64,000 bases of DNA from Plantago ovata (Eukaryota > Streptophyta > Magnoliopsida > Lamiales > Plantaginaceae): assembly GCA_028274465.1 (NCBI GenBank), contig CM051456.1, positions 8,371,545-8,435,544 of the forward strand, given 5' to 3'. Every line of letters starts with the position of its first letter. The first letter of the stretch is position 1. The notes beneath the pieces are model-generated. The model had not been told where the DNA came from. It was given only the letters and a program-made list of their open reading frames with translations, and ran no database searches. Position numbers and translations under genes: made by a program. Of this stretch, positions 10,844-22,017 are shown piece by piece.

Positions 10844-12245
10844 TCATCGATATGATTTCCCGTAAAGCTTTCTTGAAAACAGTCCCTTGAAATAGTCTAC
10901 CATGCCAATCCTTCTAAATTTTTCTGGTGTTTCAGGAGTGACAAGGCTTGGTGCTGGACCAAAATCACCATCCAGTTTCGGGCTGAGAAATGTGGCAATT
11001 GAAAGCCGTTCCTTCTTGGAATTGACAGTAGCTCTATGCTCAATGCTTCTGTAAGCACCATTTGTCACACACTGTTAACCAAGAAAAGAAGCGTTTGAAA
11101 TCACACTGAAAAGTAGACTTGAGAATGTAATTTGAAAAAAAACATAAAAAAAAATTCTCAGTTCTCCATAAACCATTACCTCCAAGATATCTCCAACATT
11201 GATGATAAATGCATTAGGGAGTGGCGAAACAGGAATCCAAGTGCCATCTTTTCTAATTTGGAGACCTTCCATTTCATTTACTTGCATGAGAATTGTGAGT
11301 CCAACAGGATCCGAGTGAGGACTGAAACCAGTAACAAGCTCCGGCTGGGGACACGGAGGATAGTAATTAATTCTCAACGCCAGCTGCATTCCTTCGTCGA
11401 AAACAGTTTTCATCTCCTCCTCTTTCATATGTAAAGCTTTTGCCATTTGCTTCAGAATCTTCATTCCCAGAATATTCAGTTCTCCTGAATATGCTTCTAT
11501 TGCATCCCTGCAGTGTCTAAACTGTAAATATCTACTTCATGCCTTACAATTTTATATTGATGCTCACAAAAATAAATAAAATCATGCTAGATATTTCGAC
11601 ATCTATAGGGATCAAACTCCATACTCTACTTATCAGAACCGAACCTAGCTATACCACTTTTCAACCTTTACATGCGATTATTTACCTGAAAGAAACCGGA
11701 AGCTTTGGAATTAAGTGCGGTTTTCGCAAAGAAGTTGGCAAGCTGACTGCGTAAAACATGTCTGCCCAATCAAGCTTTTGTTCTTCTGATACAACAAAGG
11801 CTTGCCCATAACCTTCAATGTCACCTGGCTCTTGACTATACTTGTTCTTTTCTTCAGTTGGGAGATTGAAGAATTCTTGAATTCCTAACTTCATTTTCTC
11901 CACCACTGCAAAGTCCACTCCATGGTTGATCAGCTGCAAAAATAAGCCAGAGTTAAACCATGTAGCATATTTTGTCGAATTCTATGCGAATTATATATGT
12001 ACCTGGAAAAATCCCCACTCTTGGCATGCGTTATGCAGCTTATCGAGCTCCTTGTCCACTGAACCTCCATGGAGAAGCATTTCCATATCGAGGATAGGAA
12101 TTTCGGACTGGGCGGCAACAATGATAGGATCAGGATCAGGGCACACGTACCGCGGTGGAACGGTGGATGATACATCTTTGGCCAAATCTTGAACAATAGG
12201 CACCTTGAGAGAACTGCCTAATTTTTTTAACTGTGGTGATTCCAT
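10844..12245 (-). CDS. ODD2: SRG1-like 2-oxoglutarate/Fe(II)-dependent dioxygenase
   Basis: Four exons, minus strand: 12245-12003, 11933-11686, 11507-11180 and 11071-10844. They total 1047 bases, giving 348 residues. Exon 1-2 hold DIOX_N ([27 protein letters not shown]). Exon 3 holds [10 protein letters not shown] and the metal ligands HxD (SPHSDPVGLT). Exon 4 holds the third ligand (SIEHRATVN) and RLS for 2-oxoglutarate. DOXC-class enzymes like this hydroxylate or demethylate specialised metabolites in the cytosol; the substrate here is unknown. The C-terminus departs from its sisters: after GKSY the frame shifts into R and a stop, replacing the usual VDAMRI-like tail. It also has CVTNG at the start of exon 4 for IVTNG. 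A decayed exon-4 scrap lies in its upstream region (12688-12751). Confidence 0.85.
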
Positions 12246-13473
12246 ATTATTGCCTGCTTCAGTTAACCTCCAATTCTACTTCACCTTTTGTTACCTAGTT
12301 TATGTTGCTTACTGCCCAATGAGGTGAACCTTTACAATTCTCATTCTATATATAGTATCTCTATATGAAGACTTATTGCTTGTCGGTTTAAATTTGAGAA
12401 TCATATTCTAAACATAGATGTGTATTTTGCACGTAGGCATCATTTACATTATCCAAAAAAATAAAAAAAATCATTTACATTATCAAGTCCAAGTCCCAGT
12501 CCCTTCAAGAAATCATTAATACCAACAGATATGTCCTGACGTTCATTGCAATGCAACAGATCAACTTTGTCCAGGCGTTCATTGTGACAGCACCGCCCTG
12601 CCCGCCCCACTTCTTCCTCCATCCATATATATGGCTTTCCGCACTGCCATGAATGATGGCAGGTTTCCTTCTTCTCTTGCAGTCTTCTCAGAGCATCTAC
12701 ATATGATTTCCCGTCAAGCTTCCTTGAAAACAGTCCTTTGAAATAGTCTGTCTTTTTTCGTTTTATAGAACTAATTACGTAAACACCTTTACTTAAAAAG
12801 GATTTCATTATCCATCCACTTGACATAATAATCTTTCCCGCCGCCATGAGCGATGTTTTCCTTCTCTTGCAGTTTTCTCATATTACGTACTCTCTCTCTT
12901 AATTAACAAGTACAACCTGCCTTTTAAGGTGTTACAGTCCAACTTCAATATTGTATCAGAGACAAAGTTGATGACAGCCCTCCAGCCACCCTCTTTAATT
13001 GAGGACTAAAAATAGAACAAAAAAGGGGTAGACTAATAATAGCATATCTTTGAATAATTCTATGGAAACAATAGCTAGCATAAATAATATATATACCCCC
13101 TGGCCTTTGATGTTCTAGACAGAAGGTTGGATAAGACTGTATTAATCTAGCTTAAGCCAGCCTCCATAATATAATACAATCCTTAATTTAAGTTTGACAC
13201 ATCACACATGGTGGTCTTGCACTATTGGATTACATTGCAAGATCATTGACTATTAGAGTATATTTATATGCAGGATCTGGACATTGGCTCAAATGGATTG
13301 TCCCCTTAATTTTAAAACATATTGACAGCATACAACTGAGAATTCGAAGAATAGACCATTATTCCAATTTCCACAAATATTAACAGAGACTTAGTTTATA
13401 TAACTCATTGTTCCAACCAGATAGGCAGAAACTAATTAAGCTGGTCTGCTTTTGCATGAACATAGTTTACAGT
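12246..13473. other. ODD2 upstream region and ODD3 3' flank
   Basis: Contains a minus-strand TATATATAG box (about 12346-12354), a decayed ODD exon-4 scrap (12688-12751), a copy of the shared upstream block (CTAATTACGTAAACACC ... CCACTTGACATAATAA, about 12770-12830) and a short internal duplication (GCCATGA..GATG..TTTCCTTCTCTTGCAGT..TTCTCA at about 12648-12690 and 12844-12880). No intact gene is seen. Confidence 0.55.
12688..12751 (-). pseudogene. 2-ODD exon-4 scrap
   Basis: The minus strand reads [19 protein letters not shown], the end of ODD exon 4, with no preceding exon-4 sequence and no other exon nearby. It is followed directly by the shared far-upstream ODD promoter block. This suggests a broken unit created by unequal crossing-over between ODD copies. 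No function is expected. Confidence 0.8.
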
Positions 13474-14899
13474 CTAGATTCTCATCGCATCCACATATGA
13501 TTTTCCATCAAGCTTCCTCGAAAACAATCCCTTGAAATAGTCCGCGGTGCTAATCCTTCTAAATTTAGCTGGAGTTTCAGGAGTGACAAGGCTTGGTGCA
13601 GGGCCAAAATCACCATCCAGTTTCGGGCTAAGAAACGTGGCCATTGAAAGCCGCTCCTTTTTGGAATTCACAGTAGCTCTGTGTTCAATGCTTCTATACG
13701 CACCATTTGTTACAATCTGTTAAGCAAAGAAAGTAGTTACAATCACTAATTAATTTGTGATATAAGAACATAAATATTTTAATTTGTAAATTACCTCTAA
13801 GATATCTCCAATATTGATGACGAATGCATCAGGGAGTGGAGAAACCGGAATCCAGGCCCCATCTTTTCTAATTTGGAGACCTTCCATTTCATTCACTTGC
13901 AGGAGTATTGTAAGGCCAACGGCATCCGAGTGAGGACAGAGACCGGTAACAAGCTCTGGCTGGGGACACGGAGGATAATAATTCATTCTCATCGCCTGCT
14001 TCCCTTCCTCGAAAAGAGTACTCATATCTTCCTCTTTCATATGTAAAGCTTTTGCCATTAGATTCAGAATCTTCATTGCCAGAATTTTCAGTTCTGTTGC
14101 ATATGCTTCTATTGCCTCCCTGCAATGTTTAATTTGTGTCTACTTTATGCCTTGCAATTTCATATGCTGCGTAAAAAATAAATAAATAACCACTAGTCAC
14201 TAGATATAACATTCGACATCTACAAGGCTCAAACTCCGATACTGTACTTATAACAGAACTGAACCTATTTATCCTTGTTACCCTTTAACGTACAATTATT
14301 TACCTGAAAGAATCTGGAAGCTTGGGAATTAAGTGTGCCTTTTGCAGAGAAGTTGGTAAGGTGACTGCGTAAAATATGTCTGCCCAATCAAGCTTCTGTT
14401 CTTCTGACACAACAAAGGCCTGCCCATAACCTTCAATGTCACCAGACTCTTGACTATACTTGTTCTTTTCTTCAGTTGGGAGTTTGAAGAATTCTTGAAT
14501 TTCCAACTTCATTTTCTCCACCACTGCAGAGTCTACTCCATGGTTTATCAGCTGCAAAAATATTGAACCCCACAAATTATAAGTATATTTATTTAAACCA
14601 GGCAGCATATTTTTCGAATTCTATGTAAGTAAGACATATGTATGTACCTGGAAAAATCCCCATTCTTGGCATGCGTTATGCAGCTTATCAAGCTCGGTAT
14701 CCCTTGAATTATCTCCATGGAGAAGCGTTTTCATATCGAGTACAGGAACTTCGGTCAATGGGGGTTGACCGGAGACGATGGTAGAGTCGAGATCAGGGCG
14801 AACATACCGGGGTGGAACAGTGGATGATACATCTTTGGCCAAATCTTGAACAATAGGCACCTTGAGAGAACTGCCTAATTTTGTTAATTGCGGTTTCAT
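13474..14899 (-). CDS. ODD3: SRG1-like 2-oxoglutarate/Fe(II)-dependent dioxygenase
   Basis: Four exons, minus strand: 14899-14648, 14551-14304, 14119-13795 and 13716-13474. They give an open 355-residue protein. Diagnostic parts: [21 protein letters not shown] in exon 1, LINHGVDSAVVEKM in exon 2, [10 protein letters not shown] and CPHSDAVGLT (HxD ligands) in exon 3, IEHRATVN (distal His) and ERLSMATF (RxS) in exon 4. Length equals the usual 350-365 residues of the DOXC/SRG1 group. The start at 14899 (MKPQLTKLG) lacks the E-P residues of its sisters (MEPPQLTKLG) but aligns otherwise. A CACGTG box lies 202 bases upstream and a TATATA stretch about 60 bases upstream. All key residues are present, so it is likely active; the substrate is unknown. 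Confidence 0.9.
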
Positions 14900-15727
14900 A
14901 CTGCCTGCCTGCCTGCCTGCTGCTTCAGTTGGCCTTTGTTGCTTGTTCTATTTGTATATAAAACAAGTTCCCTGTTGTATAGATAGATAGATAGATCAGT
15001 TGAACTATTTACTATACTTTTTGTCAACTCTTACCGTAGCATAGTTTTATAAATACGTGGTGGTGGACACAAGATACAAGTGTAGTGGTCGATTTTGTAC
15101 CACGTGATTAATTTATCTATATATTACTACTACTATGCAAAGTTTCTTCCAAACAAATCTTATCCGTCAACCTGCACTGTGCATAACCTGTACATAACCG
15201 GAATTGTGTCCGTTTCAATTTTAGCTGTGTAACTGATAATAATAATAATATTCATCTTTTTTCTTAGATTTTTTATGTATTTCATTTTCTCCGTTTTTGT
15301 CCATAACATATATAATTAACATTCAGTAAGCAGAACAAAAACATAATGGCCTTCACTAGGTCAATAATTATTTTCGTTTCAATATATGATATGTCCAATA
15401 TAACACCACCATGCATCTTTTAATGGTGTGGTGAATATGATCCCACTATCTTGAAATGGTGTGCCCCATCAATTGCACTGAACTTCATGTGTCGTTTCTT
15501 TGTTAACGTATACTAATATGCAGGAGAAAGAAAGATCATAAATGGATTGCCCCTTTAATTTAAAAGCATATTGTCAGTGACTCGGTATACATAAACTGAG
15601 CAGAAGAGAACATTATTCAAATTTACACACATATTCCGGCCACAGAGGCACAGAGACTTATGTAACTCCTTGTTCCAACTAGTGTAGAAACTAACCTGTT
15701 CTGCTTTGCATGAACAGAGTTTACGGT
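14900..15727. other. ODD3 upstream region and ODD4 3' flank
   Basis: Holds a short GCCT repeat next to the ODD3 start, a GATA run (about 14982-14996), the CACGTG box (15101-15106) and, from about 15590, the conserved 3' flank of ODD4. No gene is seen. Confidence 0.6.
15101..15106 (-). promoter_or_regulatory. G-box upstream of ODD3
   Basis: Palindromic CACGTG in the context ACCACGTGATT, 202 bases before the ODD3 start. The same context recurs before ODD5 and ODD6. G-boxes bind bZIP and bHLH (MYC-type) factors in plants; the actual factor is not known. Confidence 0.55.
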
Positions 15728-17158
15728 CTAGATTCTCATCACATCAACGTATGATTTGCCATCAAGCTTCCTTGAAAACAGTCCTTTGAAATACTCTACC
15801 ATGCCAATCCTTCTAAATTTTGCTGGAGTTTCAGGAGTGACCAGGCTTGGTGCAGGGCCAAAATCACCATCCAGTTTCGGGCTGAGAAATGTGGCGATTG
15901 AAAGCCGTTCCATTTTGGAGTTCACAGTAGCTCTGTGCTCAATGCTTCTATAAACACCATTTGTCACAATCTGTTGAGCCAAGTATTTGCAAGCACTGAT
16001 TAATTTGTGTGATATATATAAGAACATACATATGTTTATTTGCAAATAACATGCATTTACCTCTAAGATATCTCCAATATTGATAACAAATGCATCAGGG
16101 AGTGGAGAAACAGGAATCCAGACCCCATCTTTTCTAATTTGGAGACCGCCCATTTCATTTACTTGCATGAGAATTGTAAGGCCAGCAGCATCCGAGTGAG
16201 GACAAAGACCGGTAACAAGCTCCGGCTGGGGACAGGGAGGATAATAATTCATTCTGAACGCCAGTTGCATTTCTTTATCGAAAAGAGTTTTCATGTCTTC
16301 TTCTTTCATGTGTAAAGCTTTTGCCATTAGCCTCAGAATCTTCATTCCCAGAATTTTCAGTTCTCCTGAATATGCTTCTATTGCATCTCTGAATATTCCA
16401 ATGTGTAAATTTCTACTTTATTTTCCTTATAATTTCATATGATGCACAGACAAAAAAGATCCGTACTAGATATAGTATTTAGACATCTACAGGGCTCAAA
16501 CTCAATACTTTATTTAACATAAGTCAGCCTATTTACCACTTTTTAACCTTTACATGCAAATATTTACCTGAAAGAAACTGGAAGCTTGGAAATTAAGTGT
16601 GGTTTTCGCAAAGAAGTTGGCAAGCTGATTATGAAAAATATGTCTGCCCAATCAAGCTTTTGTTCTTCTGATACTACAAAGGCTTGCCCATAACCTTCAA
16701 TGTCACCTGGCTCTTGACTATATTTCTTCTTTTCTTCAATTGGGAGATTAAAGAATTCTTGAATTTCAAACTTCATTTTCTCCACCACGGCAAAGTCAAC
16801 TCCATGGTTGATCAGCTACAAAAACAAGCCAATAATTATGCAAGTAAAGTTAAACCATGGTCCATGTAGCATATTTTGTTGAATTCTATGCAAAGTATAT
16901 ATGTACCTGGAAAAATCCCCACTCTTGGCATGCGTTATGCAGCTTATCGAGTTCCTTATCCACTGAATCTCCATCGAGAAGAATTTTCATGTCGAGGATA
17001 GGAATTTTGGACGATGAGGACTGATCGGAAACAATGATAGGATCAAGATCGGGGCGCACATACCGGGGTGGAACAGTGGATGATACATCTTTGGCCAAAT
17101 CTTGAACAATAGGCACCTTGAGAGAACTGCCTAGTTTTGTTAATTTTGGTGGTTCCAT
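15728..17158 (-). CDS. ODD4: SRG1-like 2-oxoglutarate/Fe(II)-dependent dioxygenase
   Basis: Four exons, minus strand: 17158-16907, 16815-16568, 16388-16061 and 15970-15728. They give 356 residues. Predicted ligands are His231 and Asp233 ([10 protein letters not shown]) and His288 (IEHRATVN), with Arg298/Ser300 (RLS) for 2-oxoglutarate. [10 protein letters not shown] precedes the HxD motif. The start [10 protein letters not shown] matches the paralogues. Intron 3 (15971-16060) is exactly 90 bases, has no in-frame stop and keeps the frame, so exons 3 and 4 form one uninterrupted frame. The gene, its upstream region and the neighbouring DPE1-exon relic form a segment duplicated from, or into, the ODD6-DPE1 region. 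Substrate unknown. Confidence 0.9.
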
Positions 17159-18300
17159 ACTGCCTGCTTCAGTTAACCTCCAGTTCTACTTGAACTTTAG
17201 CTACCTAATTATGTTGCTTGCTGTCAACTCTTACAGTATAGTATAGTTCTACACAAAGACCTGGTGGACACAATGTCGATTTTAAGTTGAGAATAGTTGT
17301 TGTGATTATCCAAGTCCAAGTCCCTTCACCTTTAAGCAATTCTTGCACTCCCAAAAAAAAGAAAGAAAAAAAAAAAAAGAAGAGGTCTCTTGCATAGTAC
17401 AGCAAGTCAGCAACTGTGTCTTTTTTCATTTTAAGGATTTATTTATCCATATCCACTTGACATAGTACTATTATAGAAACAGTTTTGTCCTCATTTTCAT
17501 TGTAACACCACTTTCTCCCCTCCCCACTTCTTCCTTCTTCCATACTAGGTAGGTAATCCAACCGCAATTTAAAAAAGTTAACAAAAAAGTGAGGCTCTTA
17601 TAAGTGTACGGAGGAAGTAGTATTAAATATGAACAGACGAAATATAGTTATGGGTTTTGCTTTGCACCACGTTTTTTGCATTATCCAAGATTCCAAGTCC
17701 CTTCCAGAAGCTGTCCTTTCTCTCTGTTTTGTGCAACTACTTACGTGCTAGAACTCTTCACTTTAAATGGGCTATCACATCATTCACAGAGTGTCCTGTT
17801 TTGCATATGTAGGATCAGATCACTTGGTAAAACTTTTTCAGATTACTCTTAGCTAACCACAAACAATATTCATAAATATTACTACTACAAACTAGTGAAC
17901 TACTAGCAGCACCTTAAGTTTCCATCCTTAATTAGTTTATTTCATTTTGGGAAATTTGTAGTCTAAGTTCTTGTAAGTTTAGTAGCTAGTGATTTTACTC
18001 GACTTGTATGGGAAATGATTTTATTGTTGCACTAAGCATTCTTTTCTACAACATTGAATAGTACTATAATTACTAAGCATTCTTTTCTAACTACTAATCT
18101 TGCGGTTCATAATAACAATCTTACGTATGTGTAATAAACTTAGACAAAAGGTTAAATTATTCTACTTTTTATATTTATCTACTCGCACTTAGCCCAGAGT
18201 CATCTTGACATGTTTAACGTCCAGAGATAAATTTAGGGGGGCCACATCATCTTATTACACAGCAATTGAAAAATCAAGTACCTGGTCTGGTTTATGGGCT
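17159..18300. other. ODD4 upstream region, part of a segmental duplication
   Basis: No gene is seen. Blocks match the ODD6 upstream region, for example GTCCTGTTTTGCATATGT..GGATCA..CACTTGGTAAAACTTT (about 17790-17835) against about 38271-38325. The G-box context is degenerate here (CACCACGTTT, about 17666-17675). A 'gcattcttttcta' block occurs twice (about 18037 and 18077). Confidence 0.6.
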
Positions 18301-18301
18301 C

Positions 18302-18415
18302 TTATAGCCCGTCCACTCGTCCATGCATCTCTAGCATATCTCTAAGTTTCTTTGCTTCTGTTTCCATGCTGCCAAAGTCATTGGAATCCGATATACTCCA
18401 GCTCCAGTTTCCGAA
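18302..18415 (-). pseudogene. duplicated last exon of DPE1 (relic)
   Basis: Minus-strand 114-base exon copy reads FGNWSWSISDSNDFGSM and then TEAKKLRDMLEMHGR, matching the last exon of the DPE1 gene at 39388-39492. It keeps the CAG acceptor and a stop codon but has a 9-base in-frame insertion (VDG) before the last Leu. No other DPE1 exon accompanies it; the homologous flank continues only into the adjacent intron (to about 18550). It is therefore a by-product of segmental duplication, not a gene. Confidence 0.88.
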
Positions 18416-18550
18416 CTGCAAAAAGAATGAAAAAAGGTAAAATGTGGTTTTGGACTTTGAGGAGCTTACTTGCAGTATGAATATGCGTTGAGATAACTTA
18501 CAACTATACTGGGAATGCAGAAAGCATATTCATGCTGCCAGAAAACAGAG

Positions 18551-19019
18551 CGTATAATGTGGTTGTCTCATGTCTGCATTCTGCAACAACTTACAATTAC
18601 TGTTTAGTGATTAAATGAAGCATAAAGCAGTTAACTCAGGCCATATTCTTCATTTTATTGTGTTTTTGGTCCCTTTGCTGACTAGACCCAACGACTTGGT
18701 AGACATGAGTGCATTATTCAGGCTGCGATTTTGGTCTCCGCCCGAATTAAAACCTAAAAGTCTAAAACCCTCTACCAACAAAAATGGAAATGAGTGAGAG
18801 TGAGAATCAGAGTTCTTTCTCGAATTGGAAGGGGAATGAAAGTACTTCATGCAAATTTCAACCGTGGTGTGAATGGCATGAGAAGTTGAAGGAGATTAAC
18901 TGGACAAAAAGCTTACCATTACAAATACGTCTGACTTCACATTCATATTCCACATTTTAGGAAAAACATGCCTATTCCGTACATACCCTGATACCAAAGC
19001 AGATCATGAAACCATATCC
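18551..19019. other. no feature recognised
   Basis: Sequence beyond the end of the DPE1-linked duplication. Short open frames on both strands show nothing I recognise. Confidence 0.5.
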
Positions 19020-19480
19020 TTCTTAGGCATGCAACTTATCAAACAAAGACCTCGCAGATGCCATATCAACATTCTTGGCATACCGTCCGATCAATCAGTG
19101 TAGTAAACACGAAATCGCTCCTATACGTCATAACGTCAAGCAAACGCCCCGTGCAACTCAAATCACATAATTTCACCAACCCCATGGCAATAGCATTCGA
19201 GGCAGCTTCGTTCCTGTTAGGCATTTCATCAAACACATGTCTAGCCATGGCGAATCCCCCACATTCATTTTACCTCACCATCATAGCACCACATTTCTAT
19301 TAGGAATTTCGTCAAACACCTTACGAGCATCATCAATCACACCCGCACTTGCCAAGATATCCAACATACATAACACATCTTACCGCAAAACCAGCCCTGA
19401 ACAATCTTGCCTTCTCCCCTCAAAGCCATATCAGGAACAACAACAATCTTGCCATCATTCTGTTAACGTGTGAGAAACCT
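19020..19480 (-). pseudogene. PPR-protein relic
   Basis: The minus strand shows pentatricopeptide-repeat wording in shifting frames: DDARKVFDEIPNRNV (about 19305-19350), MARHVFDEMPNRNEAASNAI (about 19190-19248), and MASARSLFDKLHA (about 19025-19065). The order and spacing fit a run of PPR motifs of about 35 residues. Frame changes between them and the lack of a start or stop context mark it as a decayed fragment. PPR proteins are organelle RNA-binding factors; this copy cannot be functional. Confidence 0.75.
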
Positions 19481-19902
19481 TGTATGAGAGATAAACAAGC
19501 TTCATAAACAGTGAGATTTCATTTCAGTTTTCACCATGATGTTATACCCTAACTCATTATTATAAAGTGGAAATTTGTGAAATTGGTCCCTTAATCATCG
19601 TCCTTCACGATTTCCATCCCTCCAAAAGTAAATTACACCAGTCAACTCAATCCTCTTTAGATGAATCTCAATTTTTTTTTCTTTCTAAAAATCTGTCTTA
19701 TTGTATTAACTTCTACACTAATTTTAGGGAGTTTGTCCGCTTTTCATATTTACAATGTAGAAACATAAAGAAAGAGTGGTGGTGGGGCCAACAATGTGTA
19801 GTTCAAAATGAATACATATCTTATAAGTTTAAAAATTAATTTATAATTTCTTCAAGTAGGAGCTCAATTGTTGTAGATCTAGTTATTTAGAATTTCTGAA
19901 GT

Positions 19903-20090
19903 TTGAATATCTATCAAGAAGCATTGTCATATCAAATATAGGAGTTCCAGACAATGATGATTGATCAGGGTTGGAGACAGGATCAGGGCATATACGACTG
20001 TGGAAAGGTGGTTGATACATCCTTAGCCAAATCTTGGGACAATAGGCACCTTGATAGAACTTCCTAGTATTATTAATTGTGGTCATTCCA
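19903..20090 (-). pseudogene. 2-ODD exon-1 relic
   Basis: The minus strand aligns to ODD exon 1 from the start region to about codon 72: 'caattaataatactagg', 'ccaagatttggctaagga' and the stretch encoding the SLSGTPIFDMTMLLD-like segment (SEIPILDMKMLLD in paralogues). The ATG is lost and the frame is broken. No exon 2-4 copy follows. It is a further dead member of the array. Confidence 0.8.
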
Positions 20091-21539
20091 ATAATAATAT
20101 TGATAATGTTAAAATATATTCAGTTCGCGAATTGTATATGTGTTTGGACATTTTAAGGACGAATTTAACCTCTGTCCCATGTAAAGGACCTCCCAAGTGG
20201 TCCAAGAATACTTAGCCCGTCAAACTTTACACAAGGTCCGAGCTAGTAAGTGGCCCTGCCCACTTACTCGGGCGGGCATGTTATCGAAGGTATAAATTTG
20301 GTGTTCTTAAAAGTTAAAAAATTAAAGGGTCGAACAATGTCTAACTGTGCAAGGTAACCCTCCCTAAAAGCCCGACTAAGTGACGAAGACCAAGAGAATC
20401 TACCTGAATCACAAGTGAGGAGTGACACGGCCCAGATCGAAGTATGACGAGCCACAAGGTCGGACACTTTGGACGGATCGAAGTTAACTTCTGGTAGGTC
20501 CATTAAGACAACAAACTGACTAAGACACCACTCGGTTAGTCCAGGTATAAAAGTGGGTCAAGCCCATTAAGTGGAATTTGGTAGACATGTGGATTAGCAC
20601 ATTTATTTTGGGTGCGTAATGTGCACTTATTGGTACTTTAAAGTACGAAAAGTGATCTTCAATGTAACAAGTGTTCACTTTTCCTATTGCTTTGAAATTT
20701 TCGACATGTCTGGTGAGTGTTTAATTTTCAATAATATTCAGTTTTGTACTATTAAATTGAAAAGGTAGTAAAATTGGATATAGTCACTTTTAATTATATA
20801 AATTCGACATGTCTCACTATGAAATACTAAAAATGAATTTTACATGATCAAGAGAGGAATTAGTTTTTCCAAATTACTATGGAAGTTCAGATCACAAGAA
20901 GCTGAGAGGTGAATTGATGGACCAAATTATTCAAGCATGGATAATTTCTATTTGACTAGCTACCACGTACCTAAAGTACGTAATTAGCGTTTTTAATAGT
21001 GCCATTCAAACTTACTTATGTTTAGCTAGTTTAAATATGCATGATATGAGTTTATTAATTCCTAATCCCGCTTTATTTTAAACTTTCTAATTCTAAGTAC
21101 ATATACGGCATACATACTTTGAGATATATATTTTTTAATCTTTCAATAACATGTCAAGTTTCAAAAGATGTAATTAATTTAATAAAAAATATTAAGATAT
21201 TTATTAAAAAAATCATAATATTATGATTTCTCAAATCTAATCCATTTAATTAGTTAATTAAATCTGATACAAATAATTCCTCATCGTCGTTATTATATAC
21301 TAGGAAAATATGTAGTCAAATGAAATTTTTAAAAGGTATATTTGCTAGATTATTGAACATTATAAAATATTACTTTGAAAACAAAAAAATGGAGTTTTCA
21401 TAGAGAGAATTGAAATGTCATGCATTTTTTAATTTGTTATAAACGGTATATATGTCCGTAAATCCATAGTAGTGCTACCAAAGCTACATGAAGCAGCTTA
21501 TTTCGTACTCTGGTTGTCTGGTATCTGGTACACCTTCTT

Positions 21540-21640
21540 GGTGTTAATAAGAATAACTACAATAGGATTTAAACCCACGACGTCTCATAGATTAACAACT
21601 TCAACCACTAGGCCACCAATGACTTCTTGTTGTAGACATT
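21540..21640 (-). repeat. tRNA-derived SINE relic
   Basis: On the minus strand an A box-like GGTGGCCTAGTGGTTGA (about 21601-21617) is followed by a B box-like GTGGGTTTAAATCC (about 21565-21578), the pol III promoter layout of a tRNA head. No target-site duplication was found, so the limits are approximate. Confidence 0.55.
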
Positions 21641-22017
21641 GCAATTATATTTATTTCACTAGACGAATTTTAACAATCATTTTAGCCTCAGTCGCTTGAT
21701 GTTTCATTCGAGCTTTAAACACTCAACCTCACTCTCTTTTTGTTAGAATTTCAAATTTGTCTTTGGTAACAAACAATGCAAAACTATCTCTAGCTCTGAC
21801 CTAACATCTTCGGAAACAAACCACCACGCTAATATTTAGGGATTTTTTTTCCTTCTAGGATTTGATCCGGCTATGCAAAAGCTCTTAATCATCTCTACAA
21901 CAAAGCTCGTGCCTTCTTGTATTTTGTTTGTTAACAGATATTAAATTTCAATATACTCTATTTTTCATATTTGTTCTTGATCCATTCTAAGCAGAAAACC
22001 AAAGTTTCAATAATTTA

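Noticed and set aside
15728-16345. Single 205-codon ODD4 frame as one exon
   Set aside because: Paralogues and clear GT/AG borders show an intron at 15971-16060; the uninterrupted frame is reported as a finding instead.
20160-20720. Solo LTR or gypsy fragment (GTATAAAAGTGGG and GC-rich surroundings)
   Set aside because: I could find neither matching ends nor a target duplication, so it is mentioned only as possible debris.
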